Of a DNA stretch of 64,000 bases, positions 37,101 to 46,426 are shown piece by piece. Source of the stretch: CAWGXG01 sp963826505. GTDB lineage: Bacteria; Chloroflexota; Anaerolineae; Aggregatilineales; Aggregatilineaceae. Location of the stretch: the NCBI GenBank assembly GCA_963826505.1, contig CAWGXG010000005.1, positions 496,001-560,000 on the forward strand, read 5' to 3'. Within the stretch, counting starts at the first letter, position 1, and the number at the start of each line of letters is the position of its first letter. A program made the position numbers and the translations under genes. Below the pieces are notes generated by a model, which worked only from the letters and a program-made list of their open reading frames with translations, had not been told where the DNA came from and searched no databases.

Positions 37101-37958
37101 ATGAAATCAGTTATCGCATTAACCGTTGTAGCCCTCATGCTCGTGGGCGCGTGGACCCTCTATGCTCAGGATGATGGGCAAACCGTTACGGTCAGCGGGC
37201 ATGAAGTGAGCATTTTGCCGCTGTCCGCCGTCACACAGACCGCGCCGCATGTTCTGGATGTCACCGACACTTCAGCGCGCGTGAATTTTGTCGGCACCGT
37301 GCCGCTCGCCTGTTACCTGGTCTATGGACCAGACGAAAACTTTGGCGCGATCACGAATGATCCGAATATGTCACAGGCGGCGATTGTCGAGCATAACCCC
37401 GTGATGCTTGGGTTGGAGCCCGATACGGAATATGTTTTCCGGATGCAGGGTGTCGGCGAAGACGGCGTGATGTATGTCAGCGATCTGTATACGTTTCGTA
37501 CTTTACCGGCGAGCGATCAGCCCAGCGATAATCTCCTTTCCTCCACCAACGGGGCCGTCGTCACCGACGTCAGCAGCAACTTCGGCGGGCAGCCCAATGA
37601 CGGGCGCTGGGGCATTCTCAATGCGTTTGACGGCAACCCGGCGACGGAATGGTCCAGCAATGGGGATGGCAATAATGCCTACTTTGCCATTCAGTTGGGC
37701 GGAACATACCAGATCAACTCGCTTGAGTACTGGACGCGATCCATGACTGACGGCACGGGGATCACCAAATCCTTCACGGTTACTATCAACTCCGGGGAGA
37801 CGTTCGGCCCGTTTGAACTCCCAACTGCGGACCAGGCCTATACCTTCCAGGTCAATTTCGTGACGTCCACGCTGCGGTTTGATGTGGCAACGAGCACGGG
37901 CGGCAATACCGGAGCCAAAGAAGTCGTCGCCTATGGTTCGCCAGTTGCACCGCAGTAG
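37101..37958 (+). CDS. Exported protein with fibronectin III-like and discoidin (F5/8 type C)-like domains
   Basis: A 285-residue secreted protein. Residues 1-22 are a signal peptide (SVIALTVVALMLVGAWTLYA). Residues about 48-140 resemble an FnIII / purple-acid-phosphatase N-terminal sandwich (TDTSARVNFVGTVPLACYLV, LEPDTEYVFRMQGVGEDG). Residues about 150-280 resemble an F5/8 type C module (WGILNAFDGNPATEWSSNGD, AYFAIQLGGTYQINSLEYW). It has no catalytic residues or anchor visible, so binding to an extracellular glycan is the likely role. GGAG precedes ATG 37101. Confidence 0.75.
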   Translation: MKSVIALTVVALMLVGAWTLYAQDDGQTVTVSGHEVSILPLSAVTQTAPHVLDVTDTSARVNFVGTVPLACYLVYGPDENFGAITNDPNMSQAAIVEHNPVMLGLEPDTEYVFRMQGVGEDGVMYVSDLYTFRTLPASDQPSDNLLSSTNGAVVTDVSSNFGGQPNDGRWGILNAFDGNPATEWSSNGDGNNAYFAIQLGGTYQINSLEYWTRSMTDGTGITKSFTVTINSGETFGPFELPTADQAYTFQVNFVTSTLRFDVATSTGGNTGAKEVVAYGSPVAPQ

Positions 37959-38047
37959 CCAGTTCAATGGTGCACAGCGGCGAACGCCACAATTGGCGAG
38001 CTCGATTGAGCAATCGTTCTTTGTCGCCGGGCGCGCCGCATAAAGAA

Positions 38048-38076
38048 ACGCGCGCAGGGCAAGACACTGCGCGCGT
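38048..38076 (-). terminator. Rho-independent terminator of the 46263-38095 operon
   Basis: On the minus strand, ACGCGCGCAG and CTGCGCGCGT form a 10-bp stem with a 9-base loop, followed by TTTCTTTATG. It lies 19 bases after the SDR gene's stop. It may also act weakly for the convergent gene ending at 37958. Confidence 0.85.
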
Positions 38077-38094
38077 CTGTCAACCCGGCTGTGC

Positions 38095-38868
38095 TCAGCA
38101 CGTCTTGACCGTCATGCCACCATCCACTTTGATGATGGCCCCTGTAATGAATGATGATTCGTCCGAGGCCAGGAAGACGATCAGGTTAGCGACTTCTTCA
38201 GGTCGCCCCATCCGATCCAGGGCGTGCCAACTGTTCCACATGGCCAGCAGTTCTTCGGGGTTATCCGTCTCTTCGGCAAGGCGTTTCTCGTTCATTGGAG
38301 TGAGAATCGACCCGGGAGCAATCGCGTTGATCCGAACATTTTTCGGCCCGTAGTCGATGGCGGCCTGCTGCGTGAGCGACATAATACCGCCTTTGGCCGC
38401 CGCGTAAGCCGACCATCCGGGGAATCCGACCAACGCCTGGACCGAGCTCATGTTGATGATCGAGCCGCCGCCGGCGGCGATCATGTGCGGGATGGCGAAC
38501 TTCATGCCGCGCCACGTCCCGCTGAGATGAATGTTGATCAGCTTATTCCAGTTATCCTCGCTGATGTCCGCCGCCGTGCCGGGAATGGCGACGCCCGCGT
38601 TATTGACCAGCACGTTGAGCTTGCCATAACGCGCGACTGTCGCGTCGATCAGCCGCTGCATGTCGGCAGTCACACTCACGTCCGCGTGCTGGTAAAACGC
38701 GTCGCCTCCATCCGCGCGAATCTGGGCGGCGGTGGATTCACCCGCCTCATCGTTGATGTCCGAAACAGTCACTTTCGCGCCTTCGCGGGCCAGCGCCAGG
38801 ACAGTCGATTGCCCGATGCCCATGCCCGATCCCGTTACAATGGCTATTTTGCCGTCAAGCCGCGCCAT
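38095..38868 (-). CDS. SDR-family NAD(P)-dependent oxidoreductase
   Basis: A 257-residue classical short-chain dehydrogenase. VTGSGMGIGQSTVLALA is the TGxxxGxG cofactor motif, VLVNNAGVAI the NNAG motif, and YAAAKGGIMSL the catalytic YxxxK. Asp at VSDINDEAGE suggests NAD(H) preference. GGAGGATCACGCC precedes ATG 38868, placed just after the enoyl-CoA hydratase stop. It is the last gene of the importer/CoA operon, followed by a terminator. With the hydratase it could oxidise a hydroxyacyl intermediate (inference). Confidence 0.93.
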   Translation of the reverse strand: MARLDGKIAIVTGSGMGIGQSTVLALAREGAKVTVSDINDEAGESTAAQIRADGGDAFYQHADVSVTADMQRLIDATVARYGKLNVLVNNAGVAIPGTAADISEDNWNKLINIHLSGTWRGMKFAIPHMIAAGGGSIINMSSVQALVGFPGWSAYAAAKGGIMSLTQQAAIDYGPKNVRINAIAPGSILTPMNEKRLAEETDNPEELLAMWNSWHALDRMGRPEEVANLIVFLASDESSFITGAIIKVDGGMTVKTC

Positions 38869-38880
38869 GGCGTGATCCTC

Positions 38881-39677
38881 CTACGATCCTTTGAACACCG
38901 CATCACGTTTTTCGACGAAGGCCCGGATGCCCTCAGCGGCATCCTGAGTCGTGTACAGCCGGAACAGAACCTCCTGTTCCAAAGAAAGCCCGGTTTCCAG
39001 AGCCGCGTCCGGCCCCTGGCGGATCAGACGTTTCATCTCTCGCGCCGACAGGGGCGCGACTTTGAGCATGTAGCGCGCTTTTTGCAGCGCCACCTCGCGC
39101 AGCGCCTCCGGTTCCGCCACTTCCGCCACCAGTCCGAGCTGGAAGGCACGCTCCGCGGGCAACCGCCGCGCGGACAGCAGCACATCCGCCGCGACATAGC
39201 GCCCCACGGCGCGCGTCAGGCGCTGCGTGCCGCCGCCGCCCGGACTCAAGCCGAGCAGCCCTTCCGGCAGGCCGAAACGGGCGTTGGTACTGGCGACCAG
39301 CACATCACAGCACAGCGCAATCTCGAAGCCGCCGCCCAGCGCGTAGCCGTTGATCGCGCCAATGATTGGCTTGGGGAACGTCTCCAACGCCGTGAACAGG
39401 CCGCGTGCGTACTGCTGGTACGCGACGAACTGCGCGTAATCCTGCCCGGCGTACTCGCCAATATCCGCCCCGGCCACAAAAGCTTTGGTCCCTGCCCCGG
39501 TCAGGATCACGACGCGCAGCGCGGGATCGGCTGCGATGGTGTGCAGATGGGCTTCGAACTCGTGCATCAGCGCCGTGCTGAGCGCGTTCATTTTCTCCGG
39601 GCGGTTGAAGGTCAGCAGCGCGATCGCGTCTTCGAGGATTTCCAGCGTGACCAGCTCGCCAGGCGTTCGCCCGCCAT
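38881..39677 (-). CDS. Enoyl-CoA hydratase/isomerase-family protein, one frameshift
   Basis: ATG 39677 overlaps the CaiB-type gene's stop (TGATG). The first residues MAGERL are one frame off from ELVTLEILEDAIALLTFNRP, with the shift near 39650 (one base missing or two extra). The rest reads ILTGAGTKAFVAGADIGEYA (oxyanion-hole and CoA contact) and LPEGLLGLSPGGGGTQRL, the crotonase signature, with the glutamate of GLPEGL as catalytic candidate. About 265 residues. It works on a CoA thioester made by the adjacent CoA transferase (inference). Confidence 0.87.
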
Positions 39678-40864
39678 CAGATCACGCCTCCCTCGCGCAG
39701 CGACGTCGATTGCGTCCGCGCCATAGCCTAGTTCGTCCAACAGCGCATCAGTATGCTCGCCCACGCGCGGCGGAGCCAGCCGGATCGTGCCGGGCGTTTC
39801 GCTGAACTTCACCGGGATGCCGATCACGCGCAGCTCGCCCGCGTCGGGATGGTGGATGGTCTGGATCAAGTCGTTATGAGCCACCTGCGGATCGGTCATC
39901 AGGTCCTCGAAATTCTGCACCTTGGCGCACCACACGTCGCGTTCCAACAGTCTCTCGAGCCAGTGATCGGTCGTCTCGTCCAGCAGCCGCGCCTGGATAA
40001 GCGGCTTGATCGTATCACGCTGTTCATAAGCGGCTTTCGGCGTGTCGTAGGCACTCAAGGCGGGCATGTCCAACACTTCGCCCACTACGCTGAGTGAAGC
40101 CATAGCCAGCGCCAGATAGCCATCGCGCGTCTGGTAAATGCCAAAAGGTGCGGACAACCACGGGCTGCCAATCCCGCTGGCGCTGCGCTCATAGGTCAGG
40201 TTGAGATTCATGAAGGCGGACAATTCCTGGCATTGCAGCGCGATCGCCGTGTTGAACAGGCTCACGTCAATGCGCTGGCCCTGCCCGGTGCGCGCCTTGT
40301 GATACAGCCCAACCATCGCGGAAAAGGCCAGCATCAGCGCCGTGCTGGCATCGACGAACGAGGTCCCGGCCGGGGTCGGAACTTCGCCAGCGCGGCCCGT
40401 GTTGGCGGCCAGCCCGGACAGCGACTGGATCAGCAGGTCCTGACCTGGGCGTGACACATACGGCCCATCCGGCCCGTAACCGCTGCCCGCCACGTAGACG
40501 ATCGACGGGTTGATCGCGCTTGAGGTCTTCGTACCCCAGTCCTAAACGATCCAGCACACCGGGCCGGAAATTTTCGGTCACGAGGTCGGCCGTCTGCCGC
40601 CAGCTTGTAGATGATCTCCTTGCCGCGCGGATCTTTGAGATCGACCGCCAGACTCTTCTTGTTGCGGTTCATCGCCAGGAAAAACGGGCTGGTGCCGTTC
40701 AGAAGCTGGCCCATCGCCTCCAGCCCGCGCTCCCATTCGCCCAGCTTGGGGCGCTCCACCTTGATGACTTCCGCCCCCATATCGCCCAGAAACTGCGTGC
40801 CCCACGGGCCGAGCATCATCTGGGTGAAATCGAGCACCCGTACCCCTTCCAACGCCATCACCAT
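39677..40864 (-). CDS. CaiB/BaiF family CoA transferase, three frameshifts
   Basis: Starts at 40864 (MALEGVRVLDFTQMMLGPWG) with the family N-terminus and the GAEVIKVERPKLGEWER segment. Single-base insertions near 40588, 40516 and 39697 split it. Between them read VTENFRPGVLDRLGLGYEDL and SIVYVAGSGYGPDGPYVSRP, then QDLLIQSLSGLAANTGRAGE. It ends REGGVI and a TGA that overlaps the hydratase start. About 395 residues after correction. Class III CoA transferases move CoA between carboxylates without free CoA; the catalytic Asp lies in the PGQDLLIQSLSG region. It lies in a six-step catabolic operon. Confidence 0.87.
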
Positions 40865-40925
40865 GTGTTACGGTCTCCTTACGACGAGGAAAATTCCTAA
40901 ACCCGGTTCGAGCCTTCGGTTGTGC

Positions 40926-41865
40926 TCAGCGCAGCGCGTAGGCTTCGACGCCCACTTCACAAATCAGCTCGCGCGCCAGCAGATCCTGCACGTGGGCGAT
41001 AGACCATGTTCAGCGCGCGGAATTCTTGCTGGCGCTCCATGCGCGCGCACAAATCGGCCCACAATTGCTCCAGCGTGACCTGGTCGGCTGGCTGGCGAGA
41101 AGGCGGATCAGCGTCGTTTCAATCGAGTCAATATATAGGACGGCACGCTCCACTAATTCGTCTGCTTCCAGGGGCGTCATCGGCGGGAAATGCGCGAAGA
41201 GCACCTGCTTCACGCCCAAAGTCGGCCACCAGCCGCGGATTTTCGACAGGCTGTCGCGGTAGCCCTGGACGTCGAGATGGCTGTGAAACAACGGCCAATC
41301 CAGCCCGGTGATCGGCATCTCCCAGAATCAGCGTGCGCGTCGACTCTTCGAACCACCCAAATTCGGCCAGCATATGCCCCGGCAGACTGTGTGCCGTCAG
41401 CGTGACCCCGCCGCCCAGGTTGAAACGCACGCCCTCATCGATGATGAGATCGAGCGGGTGCGGTGCGTCCAGAATACTCAGCACTTCGTCACGCAAATCG
41501 GGCGTATCGGGGATCAGATGAGGAAACGGGCGCGCGAACTCCTGGTAATGCTGCTCAAAATCGGCGTGCCACGCCGCGTAATTCGCCGGGGCCGCCACCA
41601 GGCAGCCGGTCCGCGCATGGAGTTGGGCGTTGCAGCCGATGTGATCGTGATGGGAATGGGTGTGCAAAACGAAGCGCAGATCGGCGTTCGCCACTCCGGC
41701 GCGCCCCATCACCTCGACCAGCTGCGGGAACATGGCCTTGACGCCACTGTCGATCCACACCGCGTAGTTCGCCCCGCGCACGAGATAGACATGCAGCGGG
41801 ATCACGTCGGACAGCATCGTCTTGGCCTGGAAAATCGGGCCCTGGTCGGACAGGAAATCGGACAT
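40926..41865 (-). CDS. Metallo-beta-lactamase-fold hydrolase, three frameshifts
   Basis: ATG 41865 (SDFLSDQGPIFQAKTMLSD) follows GGGAGAG. HTHSHHDHIG is the HxHxDH zinc motif; LPGHMLAEFGW and LILGDAD give the further metal ligands. The frame shifts near 41320 and 41006 (one base inserted each) and near 41090 (one base lost). The C-terminus reads DVQGYRDSLSKIRGWWPTLG, then TLEQLWADLCARMERQQEFR, and ends VGVEAYALR. About 312 residues. Glyoxalase-II-like thioesterase or lactonase activity fits the CoA context (inference). Confidence 0.86.
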
Positions 41866-41976
41866 AGGTCGCTCTCCCGTTTTATCGATTAGCAGGTTTT
41901 TAAACATGCCAATCTGTCAAATACACGGACAAAAAGGCGCGCGCCCATTCGCACACGATCTCGCCCTCCTCCGCTG

Positions 41977-43108
41977 TTACACGCGTGGCAGCGTGGCGCG
42001 ATAGAGCGCCTGGAGCCGCGCCAACGCGTTGATCACCGAGCCTTCGCCGCGCAGCAAGGCGTGGATGATCCGGCCCGCGCCTTCCTGAAACACGACAAAT
42101 CCGTTGTGCCGTGGGCGCACGTAAGCCTGCCGAAGTGTTTCCCACGTGTCGCGGAAAAACTCGTGCGTCAGCGCGTTGGCATCAGGATCGAGCCAGGCAA
42201 CCCGGTTACCTGGCTGGCCGCCATTCTGCACGTAGAACGTACGCTGCACCTCCGCGCCGCACAGCCAGGCCGCGTATGCGCTTGCCGGTTCTGGATGAGC
42301 GCACGAAGCGGACACGGCGATCCCCGCACCGCCGAGCAGCGATCCCCGCACGCCAGGAATGGTCGCGAAGCGCACGAGGTGCGGCGCATAGTCGGCGCGG
42401 GAATAATTGGTGTAGCAAAACGTGAGCGGGCAATAGACGACATCGTCCGCACGGCCCATGTGATCGAGCATCCCAATCGGGTTCCAGGACAGGCTGGCAG
42501 GGTGCGCAACTCCAGCAAGCGCCTGCAAGGTCTCCAGCGCGGCGTGTCCGACTGCCTCGCTGACCAGATTATCGCCAGACCCCGCCCCCTCGCCCAGACT
42601 CGCGCACAGCGACAGGAACGAGCAGATGCAGTCCGTAGGCGCGAGCGGCACCGCGATCGACCGTCCGGCCCGCCCTAACCGTCCCGCCAAGTCCAGCACG
42701 GCGTCCCACGTCGGGGGCAGCGGCTCGTCTAGCAGATCAGGGCGGTAGGCGGCGGCTTGCATGGCGGCATCCACCGCCAGCGCCCACTGGTGCCCGGCAT
42801 AGGTGTAACTCGCGTGGCTAGGACCGGCGCTTTCCGCCGCCAACTGCGCCAATACCCCGGAATCGAGCGTCTGGTCCAGCGGCAGCAGGCATCCCGGCTT
42901 CGGCGGCCAACCCCATGTGGGGATGGTCGATGATCAGCAGATCGTAGTCCGCCGCCAGTAGATCGATCGGCGCGTCGCCGAAATCCTTGAGCGAGCGTCG
43001 ATCCCATGTGACGCGCACGCCGAATTCGGCAGCGTACGGATCGGCACTGGCGGCAAGCGGTTGGTAGCCGCGTGGGTGATCCCACGTGATACCCCGAAGC
43101 GCGATCAT
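41977..43108 (-). CDS. Family 1 solute-binding protein homologue without signal peptide, one frameshift
   Basis: About 377 residues from ATG 43108 (IALRGITWDHPRGYQPLAA). It matches family-1 extracellular binding proteins (PTWDAVLDLAGRLGRAGRSI, GAGIAVSASCAHPEPASAYA) but starts directly in the mature fold, with no hydrophobic signal peptide upstream in any frame near the start. One inserted base near 42895 splits it. It lies between the MalG-like permease and the metallo-hydrolase. Either exported by an unseen route, or a cytoplasmic ligand-binding or sensor protein. The same gene shape beside CaiB-type and enoyl-CoA hydratase genes is, as far as I recall, recurrent in other bacteria. Confidence 0.75.
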
Positions 43109-43119
43109 GTTCGGATGGC

Positions 43120-43983
43120 CTATCCCTTGGTGGCCCCGGCGGTCAGGCCAGCGACGAAATAGCGCTGCAAGAAGAAGAACAACACGATGATCGGCATCGA
43201 CACCATGACCGAGCTGGCCATCAATTCACCATAGCGGATGCCAAACTGCCCCTGGAAATCCGCCATCCCGACCGAAATGGTGCGCATGTTGCGCGTCGTT
43301 GTGAAGGCTAGCGCGAACAAAAATTCCTGCCACGTCACGACGGCGATCCACACGGCAGTGGCGGCGATACCCGGTCGCGCCAGCGGCACAACCAGCCGCC
43401 AGAAGGCTTGCAACCGCGTGCAGCCGTCGACCATCGCGGCCTCTTCCAGGTCGCGCGGAATGTTCTGAATGAAGCCGCGCAGCATCCAGATCGACACGGG
43501 CAGCGTCAGCGTAATGTAGGCCAGCACCAGCGCCGGGTACGTGTTGATCAGGTTCAGGCCGTTCATAATCTTATAGAGCGGGATGATCATGGTTGCCACG
43601 GGGAACATCTGCGCCAGGATGATCAGTACCAGGATCAGGCGGGAGCCGGGAAACTTGAAGCGCCCGAAACTGTACGCGGCCAGTAGCCCCACTGAGATCG
43701 ACAGAATCATGGTCAGGACCGAGACGATGACACTATTCAGGAAGTAGCGGCCAAATTCCGGGTAAATGGCGTTACGGTAATTTTCAAGTGTCGGGTTTTT
43801 AGGCCACAGCCGCACTGGTATGGCAAAGGGCTCGTTGGCGGGCTTGATCGAGACGCTGAACATCCACAGGAATGGGACCAGGATCACAAGCGCCAGAAAG
43901 AGCTGCAGCCCGATCAAAATAGCGTTCTTGACTGTTTTCTGCCGGATGCGCTGCCGTCTCAACGCGGTTGACATGGTTGCCAT
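43120..43983 (-). CDS. Carbohydrate ABC importer permease (MalG-like)
   Basis: A 287-residue permease. ATG 43983 has GAGGTG seven bases upstream. One long N-terminal helix (AILIGLQLFLALVILVPFLW), SIKPANEPFAIPVRLWPKNP, TLPVSIWMLRGFIQNIPRDL, the EAA motif EEAAMVDGCTRLQAFWRLVV, and the C-terminal FVAGLTAGATKG ending are standard. Unbroken, with about six membrane segments. It overlaps the stop codon region of the MalF-like gene. Its ATPase is not encoded nearby. Confidence 0.94.
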   Translation of the reverse strand: MATMSTALRRQRIRQKTVKNAILIGLQLFLALVILVPFLWMFSVSIKPANEPFAIPVRLWPKNPTLENYRNAIYPEFGRYFLNSVIVSVLTMILSISVGLLAAYSFGRFKFPGSRLILVLIILAQMFPVATMIIPLYKIMNGLNLINTYPALVLAYITLTLPVSIWMLRGFIQNIPRDLEEAAMVDGCTRLQAFWRLVVPLARPGIAATAVWIAVVTWQEFLFALAFTTTRNMRTISVGMADFQGQFGIRYGELMASSVMVSMPIIVLFFFLQRYFVAGLTAGATKG

Positions 43984-43985
43984 AA

Positions 43986-44939
43986 TCACAACACCTCAGA
44001 ACGGCGCAGTTCGCGCAAATACAACAGGGCGAAGACGGACAGCACGAGGACTGCGATCACGCCGTAGGCCGCGGCTTTGCCAAAGTTGCCCTCGGCGCGA
44101 AAGGCGGTTTGATAGATGATCGTCGGGAAGATGTGCGTCTTCTTGAGCGGACCACCCGCGGTCGTCACCCAGATCAGGTCGAAGTAGTTGAACGTCCAGA
44201 TCGTCGTCAGCAGGAAATTCAGGCGAATGATGCCCGAAATCGACGGCACGGTGACATGGCGGAAACGCTGGAACGCGTTAGCGCCGTCGATCTCCGCCGC
44301 CTCCACCTGCTCTTGATCGACGCTTTGCAGCGCGGCGAGGTACATCACGGTTGAAAAGGGGAAACCTTTCCAAATCGCCGCGACGATCAGCGCCCCCAAT
44401 GCCTTGTTAGGATCGCCCAGCCACGCGATTTTCTCGTGGATGACCCCCGTTCCGATCAGAACCGAATTGATCAAACCGAGCTGAGGATCGTACATGAAGC
44501 GCCACAGGATGGCGTTGACCACACCGGGCAACACCCAGGGTAGCAGCACCAACGCGCGCATCAGCGCACGCGCGGGCAGTTTTTGATCGAGCAACACCGC
44601 GCTCGCCAGCCCGATGAGATTCTGAAACAGGACGACGCCGATCGTCCACCTGAGCGAGTTACTCAGAACTTGCTTGAAGACCTTGTCGTTCACCAAGTTC
44701 TGGTAGTGATCCAGGCCCACATAAATCTGGTTGGTGTCTGGATTGAGCCACGATGTTTTGGGAGTCTTATACAGACTCTCTTTGAATGCGCGCCCCATCG
44801 GGTAATACATCAACACACCGACCAGCACCACCGCGGGCAGAATAAACAGCAGCGCGATGCGTAAATCGCTGTTGATGTGAAACCGATTACGTCGAGAAGG
44901 GGCAGCGCCCAGGTGTGCCGCTTGTTCGGTGCTGGACAT
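43986..44939 (-). CDS. Carbohydrate ABC importer permease (MalF-like)
   Basis: A 317-residue permease. Cytoplasmic N-terminus, first helix IALLFILPAVVLVGVLMYYP, NSLRWTIGVVLFQNLIGLAS, LVLLPWVLPGVVNAILWRFM, and the EAA motif VEAAEIDGANAFQRFRHVTV. Typical length, unbroken. It follows the binding-protein gene after a strong hairpin (44977-45008) and precedes the MalG-like gene with near overlap. Confidence 0.94.
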   Translation of the reverse strand: MSSTEQAAHLGAAPSRRNRFHINSDLRIALLFILPAVVLVGVLMYYPMGRAFKESLYKTPKTSWLNPDTNQIYVGLDHYQNLVNDKVFKQVLSNSLRWTIGVVLFQNLIGLASAVLLDQKLPARALMRALVLLPWVLPGVVNAILWRFMYDPQLGLINSVLIGTGVIHEKIAWLGDPNKALGALIVAAIWKGFPFSTVMYLAALQSVDQEQVEAAEIDGANAFQRFRHVTVPSISGIIRLNFLLTTIWTFNYFDLIWVTTAGGPLKKTHIFPTIIYQTAFRAEGNFGKAAAYGVIAVLVLSVFALLYLRELRRSEVL

Positions 44940-44976
44940 ATTCGGACGCCCTGTGTGTAATAACTGGTTGGATGAA

Positions 44977-45008
44977 TCCTCCCTGCCCGGAGTTCCAGGC
45001 AGGGAGGA
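44977..45008 (-). repeat. Intergenic hairpin after binding-protein gene
   Basis: TCCTCCCTGCC (44977-44987) pairs with GGCAGGGAGGA (44998-45008), an 11-bp stem with a 10-base loop, 20 bases after the binding-protein stop and before the permease start. No T-run follows. Position matches the other four binding-protein hairpins of the window. Confidence 0.8.
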
Positions 45009-45027
45009 AGCTCACAGCACGGCAGCG

Positions 45028-46263
45028 CTATTCAGCGGCCAGTGCGTTGATCTGATCGCAAGCATCAGCCACAGCGGCGTCCACCGGCGTGCCGGTGAAG
45101 ATCGCCTGGGCCAGCTCTTGCTGGATAGTGGATACCTGGAGGTATTCCGGAGACAACGGGCGTGGACGCGCATTGTTCAGGTGTTCCAGGATCACATCGG
45201 CGCCACGACGGTTGTCGTTCAGGAACTTGGTGGCCGCTTCGACATTGGCGGGGATCAAGTCCACAACCTGGCCGTTGATGTCAGGCTGGGTCATGAACTG
45301 AATGAACTCCCAGGCTTCGTCCTGGTGCTTGGACTGCTCGTAGATCACCAGGTTCCAGCCGCCGTACGTTCCGACCGGAGTCTTGCCTTCCGGCGCGGTC
45401 CCGGCGACGAAGTCCCAATTGAGGTCTGTCTGCATGAGGGTGGGCTGCTCCAACGCGGGCCACCACTCGGTCGCCAGCGACTGGTTGAGGAACAGCTCGC
45501 GCATATCGCCCGTGCCCGAGTTGGCAATGCCTTCGGGGGCATAGGGGACCAGACCGACCAGGTATTGCAGCGCTTCAACCGCTTCGGGCTGATCCAACGC
45601 GCAGCTACCGTCCGCGTTCAGGACCGACCCGCCGTTCGAGTAGATGAAGGAGTCCATGATCACAACGGTGTCTTCGCCCAGGTGACCAACCAGACCAACG
45701 GCGTACTGGCCCTTGGCGGGATCGGTGAGCTTAGGCGCGGCTTCCATCAGACCTTCCCAAGTCGTCAGCATGTCGGGGGTAACACCGGCGGCATCCAGCA
45801 GGTCCTTGTTGTAGAACGTGAACTGCCAGACATCGACGTTAAATGGAACGCCCCACACCTGCCCCTCGAACGCGGCAGAATCCCACGCGCCAGGGAAGAA
45901 GTTTTCCTGCTTGACCGTATCGGAATTGGCGATGTAGTCATCCAGCGGAATGATCGCGCCGCCGGTGGCAAAGCCGTAGTTCCAAATCTGGTCTACAGTC
46001 GAGACATCAGGCGGGGTGCCGCCACGCACGGCAATGGTCAGCCGGTCTTGATATTCGGTGTAGGGCACGGTCACCACGTCGACTTTGATGCCGGGGTGCG
46101 TGTCTTCAAACAACTGGACTGCGGCAGCCTGATATTGGCTCAACCCAGACTCGGCCTGCTGGTTGTCCCAAAACTCCAACGTTACCACGTCTTGCGCGTG
46201 GGCAAATGACAACGCTGGGACTACCATCGCCGCCAAGATGAGCAAAACAAGAGCCTTCTTCAT
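45028..46263 (-). CDS. Carbohydrate ABC importer solute-binding protein (family 1)
   Basis: A 411-residue secreted protein from ATG 46263. Signal peptide residues 1-23 (KKALVLLILAAMVVPALSFA). VTLEFWDNQQAESGLSQYQA, VAGTPPD-like RGGTPPDVSTVDQIW and EAWEFIQFMTQPDINGQVVD are family-1 landmarks. First structural gene of the operon that runs to 38095, located 160 bases downstream of the DeoR-type fusion regulator on the same strand. An inverted repeat at 46366-46388 may be its operator. Confidence 0.93.
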   Translation of the reverse strand: MKKALVLLILAAMVVPALSFAHAQDVVTLEFWDNQQAESGLSQYQAAAVQLFEDTHPGIKVDVVTVPYTEYQDRLTIAVRGGTPPDVSTVDQIWNYGFATGGAIIPLDDYIANSDTVKQENFFPGAWDSAAFEGQVWGVPFNVDVWQFTFYNKDLLDAAGVTPDMLTTWEGLMEAAPKLTDPAKGQYAVGLVGHLGEDTVVIMDSFIYSNGGSVLNADGSCALDQPEAVEALQYLVGLVPYAPEGIANSGTGDMRELFLNQSLATEWWPALEQPTLMQTDLNWDFVAGTAPEGKTPVGTYGGWNLVIYEQSKHQDEAWEFIQFMTQPDINGQVVDLIPANVEAATKFLNDNRRGADVILEHLNNARPRPLSPEYLQVSTIQQELAQAIFTGTPVDAAVADACDQINALAAE

Positions 46264-46365
46264 GGTATTTTCCTTTCGATTTCGCAAAAATTTATCCGGG
46301 CGAGGTCAGAAAAGACAGATGACCTGGTATGCAACAGGGCTGTACGCGCTATAGTCACTCCCTTC

Positions 46366-46388
46366 ACTATCGATCGAATTGCGATAGT
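46366..46388. promoter_or_regulatory. Inverted repeat ACTATCG-N9-CGATAGT upstream of the importer operon
   Basis: A 7-bp perfect inverted repeat with 9-base spacer lies between the DeoR-type regulator's stop (46427) and the binding-protein start (46263). No second copy is seen in the window. An operator role is inferred only from symmetry and position; no clear -35/-10 pair accompanies it. Confidence 0.4.
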
Positions 46389-46426
46389 ACCCAGCATAAG
46401 AGGCAGCCGCAGTTATGTGCTCACGC

